Notes: generated by a model from the letters alone, not told the origin. Positions 43,651 through 57,080 are shown, counted from the first letter of the stretch. The stretch is DNA of 64,000 bases from Trichopria drosophilae (GCA_030407085.1 CM059584.1:5394001-5458000), one strand, 5' to 3'. A program made the numbers and translations.

Positions 43651-46370
43651 TCAGCAAAAACATTAGCAGTGCTATTCGTAACAGCTGATTATGCCTCAAC
43701 ATGATTATATAGTAGATTTTTATTAGGCCTTGATCAGGGGCTGATCAGCGTTACGCGCTTGATAAGGATCATAAGCTATTTCTACTCGCGTGGACCTTAT
43801 TAATATTTAATACTATCTGACGTAATGCTAAATATTCCATTTCTAGTAGTAAAATTTGCACCAACAACATCATGTAGTATTGCTAAAATATTATCTAATG
43901 GTGCCAGAAGTACCATTGGATACTATCAGTGTAGTTAATATATGGATCTACGACATTTTTCTAAGGGCAAAGTTCGTAAACACCAGCAACAATATGTCAT
44001 TCATTACTATCTGTTTTTCCTAATTCAATAAGATCTTAGTGAATTATACGATGCGAATAAAATTCACCAGTAATATTGTTTATTTTAGAGCAAGATGACA
44101 AATAATAACCGACATCAAAATATTAACAATTTGAAAACCAAAAAGTAAATGTTATTAATGCTCCGTCGTAATTCATTATCGCAATTGACATGCAATTCTT
44201 AGGAAATTAAATATGGCGCCCTAAATGTAAAAATAAAGCTGAAAAATGAGTGTCTTATTTTTTTGCAAATTTTTTCGTCAATAATGTAAAAGTTAAAACT
44301 TACTCTGTCAGCGGTCTAAATAATTATACGTTTAAAAAAAAATTTTAATTATTTCAATCATCCTCGAAATTACAAAATGGCGGATTCAATATGTCCTCTC
44401 AAGTTTTAAAAAGGACAAATTCTTGGGAAATGTTATATCTAAATGTATCACATGAAATTTGTCGAAATATAAGCGAACAAAACATTGTTTGTATCTTCGA
44501 AATAAAACAAGAGACATGAAAAATGAAAATGAAACCGCTGGTAAAATAATATTTGTCTTTAAATTACGTCAATATTTTTGGTTAAAGAGCAATTGAATTA
44601 AGTTAAAATTTGAATACTGTACAACTTCGAAACGAACACGATAATCTCAAACGCGAAGCGGCATGTTTGTTTATATGTATGCGTTATATATAGGTTAGTT
44701 TCAGAACTTCTGAACAGTTCTGATGCTACAGGCAATATTTACTATCATTGAATATACTCAAGATTTTTCTAAGATAAGTTACGAACATTTTTTCACTTGT
44801 ACTTCTGAGGCTTCTACTTTAGTAAATTAGCTTCTTTACAATATATTAACATTGAAATGTATTTTTTGATAACTTTTAAACAAATTAAGACAATGCCATA
44901 CAATTCTTCAGAAGTTAAGTTCAGAAGTCTACGTTTAAGAAATATTTGTTCATCCATATTTATTAATTTTAATTAAAATTAATGTAGAAATTGAAAAAAA
45001 TAAGCAGCAGTTATTCATTTCGAATTTCGAATTAAACTAATGATTTTTTATATTAAAAAATATCGACGGATTTTTCGGTTCGTATATTATAAATTTGAAT
45101 GTAAAATTTGTATTTGGAGTTTTCGCGATTACGAATCTAAATTATGTAGGAAAAGGGAAAAAATCCCATTTTATTAACTATGGTTAATGAATTTTGTTAT
45201 TTGTTTAAAAATTATTTAAATAATCATTTTTTCCCTCTTTTTTATCTGTGTTTATATAAAGTTTAGTTGATTGAAAACACTTCCAATCTTCCACTGTACG
45301 CAACATTTTCATAAATAACAAATATAATAGATTTAAACAATTTATTAATGATATTCATAAACTAAATATTTTATTAAAAGAACTAAAAATTGAATAATTT
45401 TTTACTAATTCGATGTAAATTTTCATGAAATGAAATTCTAAAATTTCCCTGATATTTAAACATGAAATGCAAACAAAGAATGAATTAGGAGAACTACTTT
45501 TAATGTTATACTGTAAGATAGAGTCCATAATAACAATTCATCGACAACTCAACTTTATATTAACAAATAAAACTGATAAATACAAAACTGAGATGTCAAG
45601 TACTACAAACACGTTAAATTGCTTTTTTTAATTCAAATCCACTAATTTTATTAGTGTTCATGTTCGCCATATTGGATGCAATATTTTGACATTTGAAATA
45701 TTCTCTTTAGATACATGATCAAATACTATTTTGCAAAAAAATTAAATGATATTTACAAAATTATTTCGCACTATTCGGTGCACAACCTGCAATTTTTGAA
45801 AACGGAATTTAAATTCATAATTGGCGACGTGGGAAACATCCTGATACTTTGTTGGAAAATCTAATTTTTAGTACACATGTCCATAAAGGTACTTTACTAA
45901 GGAAGCAACAGTGTATAAGGAATTTATCAAAGGATGTAATTGAAATATTATTAAAAATATACTGACCAAAATCGACGAGACGAATTTTCTTAAGAAAGTA
46001 TACGATCGAAACAGTCCACTGTGAACTTAGTATCCGTTAGAAGTCGCCAATTGAATCCTGCAAAATAAAAACACTATTAGCATCGTACATTTATTAAAGC
46101 AATATACAGTGTACACATCTTTATAATACATATTGAACTTATCAGCTTTAGTTAATATATGTAACCCTAATATTAGCAGAAACAAAACTAAACCTAACGA
46201 TAATCTAAAAGCTAAATCGAATTAACAAGTAAGGATCGGTGCAATCGCGGCAAGATAAAAGAAGTAAATTTAAACTACAAGAAAGTATTCTTAAGAAATA
46301 GTTTCTAACTTCCCATACATATTTTCAAAAACTACGATTTCTTTTATTACTTTACGGCAGCATTCTTCGT
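43651..46370. other. AT-rich noncoding with module fragments
   Basis: Isolated ATGGCGG-family fragments occur at about 44375-44400 (ACAAAATGGCGGATTCAATA), 45655-45690 (GTTCGCCATATTGGATGCAA) and 45795-45835. Otherwise A/T-rich, without frames, RNA arms or repeat ends that I can support. Confidence 0.5.
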
Positions 46371-46398
46371 GAAGTTACGAGACATCAAACTTTAGCTA

Positions 46399-46737
46399 TT
46401 ATTGATAATTGAATTTGAAATTGAAAATCCGAGGATCCTTTGTTACCTCGCGGATCTCTGGTCGATATAGCATCGAAGGTGATGTCATTGTAATGGAAAG
46501 AATTTTGGATATTTGATTTTGCATCGCGATACGGAATAAATCTACAAATTCTTTAAGCACTGGAGCGCAAAATATTCGGCGATTAGCATACTCGTTGCTG
46601 AATAACGTCAAGTCGAACTTTTCTCTTCGGGTTGGAAGAGTCGGCGGTCTCCCACGCATACCGCCATTTGTCTTCAAAAGTTTTCCCACCGCAGCCAGTA
46701 GTGGAGATCTGGTTGAAATTGCGGAATAAAACTTCAT
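46399..46737 (-). CDS. Candidate frame of 112 codons, unrecognised
   Basis: Minus-strand frame from ATG to TAA in a CpG-containing block (46380-46930). The translation has a basic GMRGRPPTLPTRREKFD segment (about residues 26-42), a hydrophobic helix-like LKEFVDLFRIAM stretch, and an N-terminus without an obvious signal peptide. Third codon positions are mixed, as in real exons, but no domain or close family comes to mind. Upstream on the minus strand lies GGTATATTATCCGATGC, a weak TATA-like site about 50 bases before the ATG. Alternatives are a chance frame in a regulatory island or a fossil exon. Confidence 0.25.
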   Translation of the reverse strand: MKFYSAISTRSPLLAAVGKLLKTNGGMRGRPPTLPTRREKFDLTLFSNEYANRRIFCAPVLKEFVDLFRIAMQNQISKILSITMTSPSMLYRPEIREVTKDPRIFNFKFNYQ

Positions 46738-46930
46738 TCCGCCTGATGCGGAATTGCGAGATGAAAAGCTAACTTTACGGTAGCATCGGATAATATACCC
46801 AGGCAGGAAGCGCGAGAGAAATTGTGGGATCGACAGTAATTGCCACTCTCATCGATTGATTTCATCCCGATAAAGAAACTGAAAGAAGAATTTGCAAGAT
46901 GTGACGAGCTCTAAATTGTAAAGTTCGAAC

Positions 46931-47269
46931 AACAGGGTGCGCGAAAGACATTTTTACTTATTACTATAGAATTTTACGAAACATCACATCTTATTTCTCT
47001 CAAATTGAAAGGTTACTACGATTCTGAAAAAGTCCTTTGAAAATCCCTGATGATTATCAATAATTACGTAAAAATTTATGATCTACAAATGTAATTTTAT
47101 CAACATGAACATATATTATCAAAATTCTTAGTGAGATATGTTAAAATTTTGTTTCCTTTAAATAGATGTCATACTGTGGAAGTATAAGTGAAAAAGGTTC
47201 TTGAAATCTTGTAATAAAATATTTTTAGCAAACTTTTATCTTCACTTTTCATTATCGCTAAAAAGAAGA
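46931..47269. other. AT-rich noncoding, nothing recognised
   Basis: No feature is supported here. Confidence 0.4.
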
Positions 47270-47710
47270 CAACTGTGAAAGATTCAATACGTTAAAACTT
47301 TTCGATTGCCGGTAAGGTTTTGTACATCTATGACAGAACAAATTTCTTTTCAATATTTTAGTCAGGCTCTAGAAGTTAAGTCAATCAAGGATTTTGGAAT
47401 GATAATGGATAATACCTTATCATTTAAAGAACACCTGACATTTGTTATTACTGATACTTATAAACAATTAGGTTTTGTAATTCGAGCAACTACTTCTTAT
47501 ACTGACGTTACTGCTGTTACTCATACTTATAAAACCTTGTTACTATCTAAACTTTTATATGCATTTCCTATGTGGTCACATTACACTAATAAGTCGATTA
47601 TTTATCAGCTAGAGTCTGTTCAAAGACGGATTCTCCGGTTCTTGGAATATAAAACTCGTCTTTTTTTAAATTTCTTTTTACATACACTACCAACTAAGCT
47701 TTTTTGATTA
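47270..47710 (+). mobile_element. Non-LTR retrotransposon fragment: C-terminal reverse transcriptase (Jockey/CR1-like)
   Basis: An open frame of 133 codons (47306-47707) carries the distal part of a LINE reverse transcriptase. Residues 27-43 read IKDFGMIMDNTLSFKEH, the LGVxxDxxLxFxxH block after the catalytic domain. Residues 51-60 (TYKQLGFVIR), 81-90 (SKLLYAFPMW) and 102-113 (LESVQRRILRFL) follow in the order known for Jockey, CR1 and related clades. The catalytic xADD region and everything upstream is missing, and the frame ends at a TGA before the usual downstream RR block. It is a 5'-truncated, dead copy. Such LINEs could have supplied the machinery that mobilised the SINEs in this window. 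The exact clade is uncertain. Confidence 0.85.
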
Positions 47711-47789
47711 TCTTGTAGGACCGTTCTATCTCTTCCTTCTTTTCCATAATGTCAAATTAGTACAAATAACGCACCACTTTCTAAATTTC

Positions 47790-47965
47790 ATGGAGTCAAT
47801 AGTCACTCTTCGTATACTCTCGCGGATTAGTGTATTCTCACTCTTTGAGAGCGAATTTTCACTCCAAGTGGAGTTTTTACTCCATAAACAGCGAGTTTTT
47901 ACTAAGACTGAGAATTAACTCATTCGCCAGAGTGTCTCAATTTTCACTCCATGAAAATTCTGGCT
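47790..47965. mobile_element. 176-bp palindromic MITE of ACTC/GAGT units
   Basis: TTTCATGGAGT near 47796 pairs with ACTCCATGAAA near 47944-47955. Between them GTCACTC, TTCACTCC, GTGGAGTTTTTACTCC and GCGAGTTTTTACT give a series of alternating ACTC and GAGT words. No frame. Confidence 0.6.
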
Positions 47966-48845
47966 TTTGTCATCAATGGGAATCAAAGAAGCATATTTGA
48001 CAGGGAGAAAGAAAATACGTTTGCAATATACTTTTTCGAGTGATTTAATTAAGTTTAAACTAAGTTCTACGCTCGTATCAAGGGATTGCCATCAGTGCTG
48101 GCAATGAAGCTGTTTAAATTGAAAACTCAGTCTCACTTTTCCAAAAACAGAGAAAATGCAGAGTGCCAAACGGTTTGTAATTACACACATACAAGATTTC
48201 TATACATCATCGAGGTCACAGCCAATTATCTAGATCGTGATACTCGTGATGAATAGGACACATTTTATTTGCTAAAAGCAATGAAAATTCGGTACTGTAT
48301 ACTCTAAAAGATAGTTTAGATCATGCGGAATTTGGAATTCCATATTACTGTATAATTTGTTCGTAATGGAAAGACGATTAGGAAATACGTATAACAATAA
48401 TTACTTCACAAAATCTAAAAATATACTATCTAAATATCGTTTCATATTTACTAATGCTGACTAATAATTCAGACACTCTAGTGACAGAGTGAACTCTTAA
48501 TCCTTAAAATTTAAAGAGCAATTTTTTGAAAACACAAGTTAATAAAAATGTTCCATTATCGTTAAGATGTAGTCGAAAACTTTCAACCCTTTTCGCCTAG
48601 TGCCACTGTCGAGTGAAATTTTCTTTTTACATTCTCGCAATTTTCCAATTGTAGTTGATACTTTTTAATGCCAAAATTGATATAGCATATAGTCTATGAT
48701 AGCACTTACTATAATAAAGGCATACCAATGTTCATTACTAAGTATAGTTTTATTATAAATAAATACATTCTAAAAAATAACATTTTTTTACAATAACTAT
48801 AATTCTGACAAAGCTGCATTATAAACAATTTTTTAAAAATTCTGT
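47966..48845. other. AT-rich noncoding, nothing recognised
   Basis: No feature is supported. Confidence 0.4.
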
Positions 48846-48847
48846 AT

Positions 48848-49204
48848 GAAGTTTTTCGGATTACTGACTAGGAATCCAGAGTCAATTCTTAAAAAGTCAA
48901 AATGGTGGACAAAATGAGTATAAAGTTTGGATTGTCAACTTTGTATCGTGGAGTTTTTAGCACAAATTATTATGAAACCAGCGACTATTTTTCACAATTA
49001 GACATGACGGAAAACATGTGGTAGTATATTAGTTCTCCCATTTCGAATTTTGAAAATCCGAGGTCATATTAGTCACCAGCGATCCCAAAACCCCCGAGTT
49101 CCCTGATTCATCTCGATTGGGTAACTTTTTATGAATTCAATCACCTATTTTGGATCTGCAGTTTTGAATTTTCAACATGTGAGGACAGATTGGTAATCAG
49201 TGAC
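48848..49204. mobile_element. Decayed palindromic composite of ATGGCGG modules
   Basis: A forward module (about 48855-48925) has GGATTACTGACTAGGAATCC and CAAAATGGTGGACAAAATG. Reversed modules follow: CCCATTTCGAATTTTGAAAA then CACCAGCGATCCCAAAACCC (49072-49091), and CACCTATTTTGGATCTGCAG then TAATCAGTGACTC (49193-49205). Spacing of the reversed tails is about 123 bp. Same architecture as 23824-24340. Confidence 0.6.
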
Positions 49205-50228
49205 TCAACATTCGTCCAGTATTTAATTCATACAAAGAAAAATCTATTACAAGGAGTGAAAGATTATTTTTAAAAAATGTATGGAAACTGTATGAATGAT
49301 ATAATAGTAAAAAACTATTTATATATTCCCAACAATTGATTGTACCAAAAATCACAAAAAAATGCAATAGTCGACATGATATTTGTAAAAATCGAAACAA
49401 GTGATGAATTTTGATCAAAGTCAAATAGTTTTAAAAAATATATAACTAAAATCTAAGCTGGGGATACTTTTTTTATTGCACATTTCTCAATTTTGCGGCC
49501 TTTTTAAAGACCTAACCATTGTGACATTAAAAAAAGTAACTTTGAAAAGATCTTTTGGACACGAATTTTAATTTCTTGGTTGTTGGCAATAGAAACGCAG
49601 AACAAAAAACTTCGTAATACCAAATATCAATTTTACCTATTCCCTTAGGTCTTCTTGAAAATGTTTCATTACGAGCTAAAAATAGAAGTCTTTTAAATAT
49701 TTTCCGAACAATTATGTTGTTATAAAATTTAGTGGTAGTTGACTCTACCTTTGATGTTGAGAATCTTTGAAATAATTTTTTCGAAAACTTCGAAGCAGTA
49801 AGGTTTATAAGTGAATCCGTTGAGTTTTAAACAATATAACTTGTACTAAAAATATTAATGTTACTTTGTAAAATTAAAACCAATTTGTTTAAAGAAATAT
49901 AATAAAAAATTTACATAGGAGGTTTGAAAAATAACATTTTTGTTTTGGTTAATAGAAACTTCATTTTATTATATTATAAAACAAAATTATAAACATTTTA
50001 TTATTTTATAAAATATAAATTTCGGTGTTTCGCTATTGTTCGGTGATTTCGTGCCCAAAATTATCAACTAACAACATATTTTATTTATTAAATAAAATTA
50101 CATATTTTGCTTAAAAAATACAATATTATAGTGTCTAAATATTACGACATTTTACGAGACGGTAGAATTTTCTTTTCGGGCACTAAATATTACTTAAATT
50201 TAATAGTTCTTCAATTCTACAGTGGTCA
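49205..50228. other. AT-rich noncoding, nothing recognised
   Basis: A 75-codon minus frame at 49197-49424 is A/T-driven. No feature is supported. Confidence 0.45.
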
Positions 50229-50594
50229 CCCGGGAAAAAATGGATTATATATAATTATATATAATTTTTGATACAATTAGATCCAATTATATATAATAAT
50301 ATATAATTATATATGTTTATATACGATTATATACAATTATATACAATTTTTGATACAATTAGATCCAATTATATATGGATTTTGGCCGTATATAATTATA
50401 TACAAAGCCGTCAATTATATACAATTATATATGCTAATATATAATTATATATAATAATATATAATTGGATCTAATTGTATCAAAAATTGTATATAATTAT
50501 ATATAATCGTATATAAACATATATAATTATATATTATTATTTATAATTGCATCTAAATTTATATATAATTATATATAATCCATTTTTTCCCGGG
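50229..50594. mobile_element. 366-bp palindromic MITE with CCCGGG ends and ATATAA core
   Basis: Both ends are CCCGGGAAAAAATGGATTAT in inverted orientation. Inside are ATATAATTATATA runs and, on each side, TTGATACAATTAGATCCAAT or its reverse. The centre near 50395 is TTTGGCCGTATATAATT with CAAAGCCGTCAATTATA. Almost the whole element is one palindrome, so single strands would fold on themselves. No frame. Confidence 0.8.
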
Positions 50595-51390
50595 CAGTTT
50601 TACTACAAATATTTCGTCGATAGTTTTTTTAAAAAATCAATTTTTAAGTTTTTAAAAAATTGATCAAATGAACAAAATCCAGATGAAAAATTTGCAATTA
50701 CTTTTTTGGCAATTTTTGGTCACAAATGACCGCGATTGAGAACAAACTGAAATAGGTAGAATGAAAATTGCTAAGAATGTTTCAACATTTTAGTGTAAAT
50801 TATTTCAATTTTATTTTTTAGGTCTAACTGTCATTTCAAAAATATTTTAAAAATCATATTTTTTAGTAGATTTAAAGACTTTCTATCCTAAATAACATTC
50901 TATTTAAAATTACCGCATTTTAATTGAAGAGAAATTAAATATATTCTGACGATCCGTCACTTTGGATCCTATACAAATTCATTGTAACTTTCATATTCGT
51001 ATTCCAAGTTTTATGTAAAAAGAAGTTTTTTAATTTATAAATAAATGTAAGACACGAAAAGAAACATTGAAAAAAGATTGGTTTTCTAAATTAAAATAAA
51101 ATTTTAGAGATTTTTGTGCATTTTAACCTGTGCCAATTAAATAAGTATTCAAAAAAGTAATTGGATAAGGATTTTGAGTTATCTTTACGTCAAGTTTTGT
51201 AATTCAGCAGTTTATTGAATTTAGAGTACGCGAAGCTAAAATAGGATAGTATAAAATATCTTCGCAGTACTTATTTCCATCTTAAAGGAATAAAACCAAC
51301 TTTATTACATTAAAAAAAATACTACAATAATTATATAATAAAGCTTTAATCGTTTATTTTAAACAAGTACTTTATAATACTGATCCACAG
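50595..51390. other. AT-rich noncoding, nothing recognised
   Basis: No frame above 60 codons and no repeat end. Confidence 0.45.
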
Positions 51391-53760
51391 ATAAAAATGG
51401 TATCGATAGGTCATAATTAATGGGCACATTTATGCATAAGCTCTGGTATCTCGTATAGCACCAATCCTTGTAGAAGCTTTACCTCTCGGTACGCTATAGT
51501 ACAGGTCGGAGGATTTAGAGTATTCGTTGTCATAATTCATAGGATTTCCGGAAGAACGTAGAGTTACGTATATGTAATGAGAATCAAAATGACGAAAATC
51601 CAACTACGATTCTGAACGTTACCTCAATTATTACGTAAATCCCTCTATACATTGCCTTTAGCAGGTAATGCCGTTAACATGAAATTAATGTCTCTATTGG
51701 TTAGAAAGTAAAAACGGGTACACGTTTTGTACATTATAGTTTCAGGCATTAAGAGGACCGTATCTGCAGCGAGCATTGTTTCTGGACGCGAGAGCGTTAT
51801 ATAGAAATGCCGCAGGCAGTGAATATGATTCTCTAATAATTGAATATCACTGTCAAACTGCGTATCGCTAATTTTACATCGAAATCATTTCAAAACGCTC
51901 ATTTCATATTCTGTAAATAATAAAGGACAGATGGGATACTATTTATTGAATTGCAATATTCGATAAAAGATGAGAAAAAGTTCTATTTTTATCGCAGTGC
52001 ATATTAATATTGCATTTTCTGTATAAGAAACGAATCAAGCATTAATTCAACGTATTAATTTTCATTTTAAATTACGAACGACAAGTGACTACGACATTTT
52101 GTATTTAATATTATGAGTTTAATTCCCAACAGCTCATCACGTTATTCTCCATATTGTCCGTCAGTTTTCCGTCTTGAATAAGGACTATATCGGAAAATCG
52201 ATGATCGAATAAAATAAAAATAACATTGAGGACAAGTATCCACAGTGCCGGAAACATGAGACTTGGGACTTGCGGGGATGGTTTTATAATTGTCTTCGAA
52301 GGTAGGACCGAGACCTACATTTCTGTGCAAACAGTGACGCGATAGCGTCATGATATCCCTTGAGACGGAAAAGCCGAGATTGATGCACGTGCATGGCTAG
52401 GTATTGAGGATGATGGAGATAATGATAACTGTATCTATTGCACAATTGACCCATCTGCAAATGGTGGATGTGGGAATACTGATAACGATATACTGATAAC
52501 TTCTATAGAAAGGAAGTAATCCATACTTTCTAAAATATTACAATTAATTCTGTTAAAATTTGCTGAATATCATCGATTTTGAAAAATGATATTCCCTTTA
52601 ATACAGAGATTCCAAACTGACGGACGACTGGCCAGTGCTCGATATTTTCTCATTTCCGCAGCGTAAAATGGCTGCAGTACAATATCCAGTTTGTGACAAA
52701 ACGTGATCCAGAATGTCACCCGAACTTTCAAATATTCTAGGCGATAACTCGATTCTAGGATTCGATCCTACCGATTCCAGCTATTATCTTTCCATTTATA
52801 AACTTTTACGGATAGCACTTAGAAACAGGTATGCGGATATTCCACTTGCGAAATATCAGTCATCCGATAATCGGATACAACTGTAAACGTCGAGCGACTA
52901 AACGGGCATAACGCAAATTACTCATCCATTAGAATTATGCTGATTACGCAAATTTGAAACGATTCACGATCACTTTACGTCACATTGAAATCGTCGTCAT
53001 TATGTACTTAAACAATTTTTGTAACTTTTCAAATATTTGAAAGCTCGCATTATAAAACCAATCGTATTTCCTCTTGTTTTGTAAATTACAGTGGTATTTT
53101 CTGCAGTAGGTTCATGGTGAGCAGATAATGAAGATTTACAACGATTTATCTCATTCCAACGTGAATTTTTAGAAATTTCAAGTAGATCAATTAGAATTTG
53201 GTCCACCTAAACCGTAAATGTTCGGAATTATATTATTCCCTCATCGGAATAAGTGAGGGATGTACTGCCAGACGAAATAAAAATTGTAGTCGATCGGAAT
53301 ATATTTTCTTTAATGAAGAACATTTCGTTTCCATTAAATTCGACGAGAAACAAGTAGGTTTAATACTCTCATTTCCGGGATTTCTGAGAGATGGTACCGG
53401 TCGGTGTAAAACTCGGTACTCTCTATCTACTTTTCCCCCGCGTTTCAACTAGCAGCTGCCCATCGGCACCTTTACTTCTCAAATACCGTGAAGTAAAACG
53501 GCTTTGCATAACTGGAAACTTAAGTTCCTCCGAAACTTTGGTCCTCAGTCACTCACAGCTAAAATCCACGGCGAGAACCGACAGACGGATGAAAAAAAAA
53601 AGTTTTTGACTTTCGACGACGTCAGTTTAAACATACCAGTTCGTAAATTCTTTGACGGATATATATCTGCGAATTATGTCTTTAACTGGCAATCGTTCGT
53701 ACATTTTGAAACTTGGAGTTTTCCTTTTCGAATTGGTAACTGAGAAATTCTGATTACCAA
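51390..53760. other. Large single-copy island, ordinary complexity
   Basis: The longest stretch without recognised mobile DNA. It contains several CpG-richer blocks (51470-51560, 52130-52380, 53200-53740). Frames of 68-84 codons overlap on both strands at 53000-53743 without known domains. Segments such as GGCTTTGCATAACTGG (53500) contain octamer-like words. I interpret it as candidate regulatory DNA or unrecognised exons, with low certainty. Confidence 0.35.
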
Positions 53761-56700
53761 AGTTTAAGTGGAAGATCCTTATTACCAATTATATTATTAA
53801 TGTTAATTGTAATATGGATGTTACAAGTTTAATATATACGGATAGACGAATATCTGCTGACTATTTAGTATTGTATAAAGGTTATTTAATTTTTCATAAA
53901 ATGACTGAATATATGTTATCATTACACTGATTTTTTAATGTAACATTAAGTAGTTTTATTCCTCAATTTACACACGAACACTGATCGACATTTTACTGTT
54001 TGTTTACCTTTGACAAACGATGATTTTTAAAAAATACGAGGATAAATATAGCAGAATAAGAGGGTTTCGACAATATTTCGATTTTTTTATAGCAAAAGAG
54101 AATTGATTATTTACAAGCGAAATATTAATTCCGAAGAATTCTGAAAACTGCATTAATAGAATTTTCTTGTCACGTCGCGTTTTTGAGACAAATGAGATTA
54201 AATCCAAAAACATACGAATCAATGTCAAAATCGAACGTTTTGTGATATTTATCACGTTTCATGGAAATGCGACGTGATAGGAAAATTGTTATAATGATAT
54301 CGTTTTCAGTGCCACAAAATACTGCGTTAATGTGTAGCTCAATATACTTGAATAAGATTGAAATTGCCTAAATAAAATGAAAAAAAGGACAGTGTCATTA
54401 ATAGCAATTACTAAATTGTAGTATTAGCCCTATATAAGTATGATAGTAAATATGTTTAAATATACGTGCTGAAATTGTTTTTTTTTAGCACTTAATACTT
54501 CCATCACGAACTATCTTCGGCATTTTATTAATTCAGATGTAAATTTAGAGACAGAGTTTCAGAATGTTAACATTTTCCGAACCCAACATATCTCAAAAAA
54601 AAGTACAAAATGTGAATATTCATAAATGGTAAACTTTGGTGCAATTCCTTCAAGACAATTTATTACAGAGTTAGTTCAGGTTATGTTATGTTTGTGTACC
54701 GATTTGCTTGATATACCCATATGATATTAGAATATTGAAAATAAATTTTGTCATGACTAATGAAATATGAAATTAAAAATGTTGGCCTAATATATGTTTT
54801 CGGATATTTTGTCTTCTGTTTTTTTCAGTTCCGGATATTTTGGATCAGAATTTGTGTCAATTAGCAGCATCTCAAATGAAACTTACATGAATTCTGTCAT
54901 TTTTAATGTCGATATTATTAAGTATATTACAAGATAATTCTAGTAAATTAGTATTCTAGTACTTTTTAGCATAAATAATGAGAATTTTGAAATAGTGATT
55001 AAATTACCATCTAGAATGTGAAAGTATCGAAAATTTTTTTCTACCTGGATTGCTAACATTTTAATAACATTGGTAACAAACCTGATCCAGTGAACTGTAA
55101 TTGGTATTGTCAGCTAAATAAGTTTTTCCGTTTCGTGAATAATCCATACATAAAATAGATGATTTACTCAAGCATCAAAATTTTTTAATTTTAATAAAAG
55201 ATATATCCATATAAAAAGTAGCAATGTAAAAAAATAGTTCATGTTTCTTTCATGCCTATACTGTCTAAATTTATTTTAAATAAACATACTAAAAATGTAA
55301 TTTGATGACTTGCTCAATTTGTGATTACAAAACATGTCGTTTATTATATTAAGAAATGTATGATATCTACTAAAAAAAATCCTTTTTCAACAATCTGTGC
55401 ATTGTTAATAATCTACTCATTAATAGAGATTGAAAATTTATAAATCAGATACCTTTCTTATTAAAATTACTGATTTTATTACGAGCTTTACTGTTTTATG
55501 TATTTTTCAATTATTGAAAAAATTTAATTTATCTCAAGATTATTTGTTCTATATTTATAACTTTTACTCATTTAAATCTTGAATTGGACGTTTAAATCTT
55601 TCAGAAATATGTCGATACTTTATTGACATATTATTGTCTACGCATTAGGTATTACCAGTTCAATGACCGAGCATTTATTCATATTCATTCTTAAAGTTCT
55701 AACTTTAATACCTATTAATTTTATTTCAAATCTTTATATCGCTTTATAGTTTAGATTAGTTATGTTTTACTGGAATCAGATAATAATGTAATATACTTCG
55801 AGCTATATTTATTTTTAAACTGAATTAGTTACATTACTCTTGGTAGTGCTGTGACTATTTCATCTTTATGTCAAATTGTCCTCCCATTAATAACTATGAA
55901 TTATAATTAATCGCTATCAATGACTAAAAGTAAACTTTCAACTGGCAGATCGATACATTTTTTATAATATGGCTAACTAACTAATTGATACAGTCGTCTA
56001 TACTATTTAAAACCATTACAGTTAAGCATCGCCCAACTCTTCTTCGACAACAATCGCAAATTATTAATTAATTTTTATAATAAGGCATTTGTTTAAGAGG
56101 ATAAGCTTGCAACTACCCACCCCCTAATAAATAAATAAGTGAAAATGTTATTTATTGCTCTTAAACCTACCCATTCGAAATAGACTGGAAAAAAGTCGAA
56201 AGCAGAAACGTGTTAAAATCTCGAAAAATCAAAATTACACAAAGTGTTTAAAACCATCGAAAATTGACATTAAGTTTCAGCTTACAGGTAAGTAAAGAAA
56301 CTAAAACAAAATCTTATTTCCTCCGTAGTTTTGGGCACAGGTCATGAATATGAGGTAATATTGCAAATTGTCAAAATGTCGGGTCCAATATACACACGGC
56401 GAAAAAACGGTAAGAAATGATACTGTATGAAGGAAAATTTTGATGTACTGATGGTGATGATCACGATTACAGCAACAACGATGATCATAATGATTAGGAT
56501 GATATTAGTTTAAAGATGACGTCGAATGTCGATGACGATAGTACAGAGATCGATTTTTGACGAATAGCATCGCTGCTTATATTCTAACTTATTTGCTGTA
56601 CAGACAGCAATTAATATCTCAAAATGTAAAATTACAATGAAAATATATTTTGGTATCATTCCTAACCGATAAAAGAGAAAATAATAACAGTAACTTAATT

Positions 56701-57080
56701 AATTTGTTAATATTCAAACATAAATAATATTTAATTTTCTGGAGATAAACTGAAAACGTGACCTGTCCAGATTTCGAAATAACTCTTTACTCATTTGAAA
56801 TAAATCTCATTTTTGGTAATATACACAATTCATCCGAAGAAACGAGATTTTAAAATCATATCCGGTGAAATATTCTCTCCGACGGAACAAAGAATTTTCA
56901 TCATTTTCATATAAATAGCGCATCATTTAATTTAGCGTAAAATATTTTAAAATCCTTTCGTATATTTCGTCGAAATTCTTTTTAATCTACCTCTGAAGTT
57001 AACATTTCCATTATTATTTAACAAAAAGTATCAGTAACGTGTGGATATTCTACATTATTATACAGTTAATGAATGCTTTC
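53761..57080. other. AT-rich noncoding; GAT-rich patch at 56445-56545
   Basis: A/T-rich, with no frame above 83 codons. A degenerate GAT/ATG trinucleotide patch at 56445-56545 (TGATGGTGATGATCACGATT and GTCGATGACGATAG) is the only distinct element. A weak ATGGCGG-family trace (GTCGGGTCCAATATAC) is at 56378. Confidence 0.5.

Noticed and set aside
56445..56545. GAT repeat as a microsatellite locus
   Set aside because: The trinucleotide pattern is too degenerate to define a repeat unit or boundaries.
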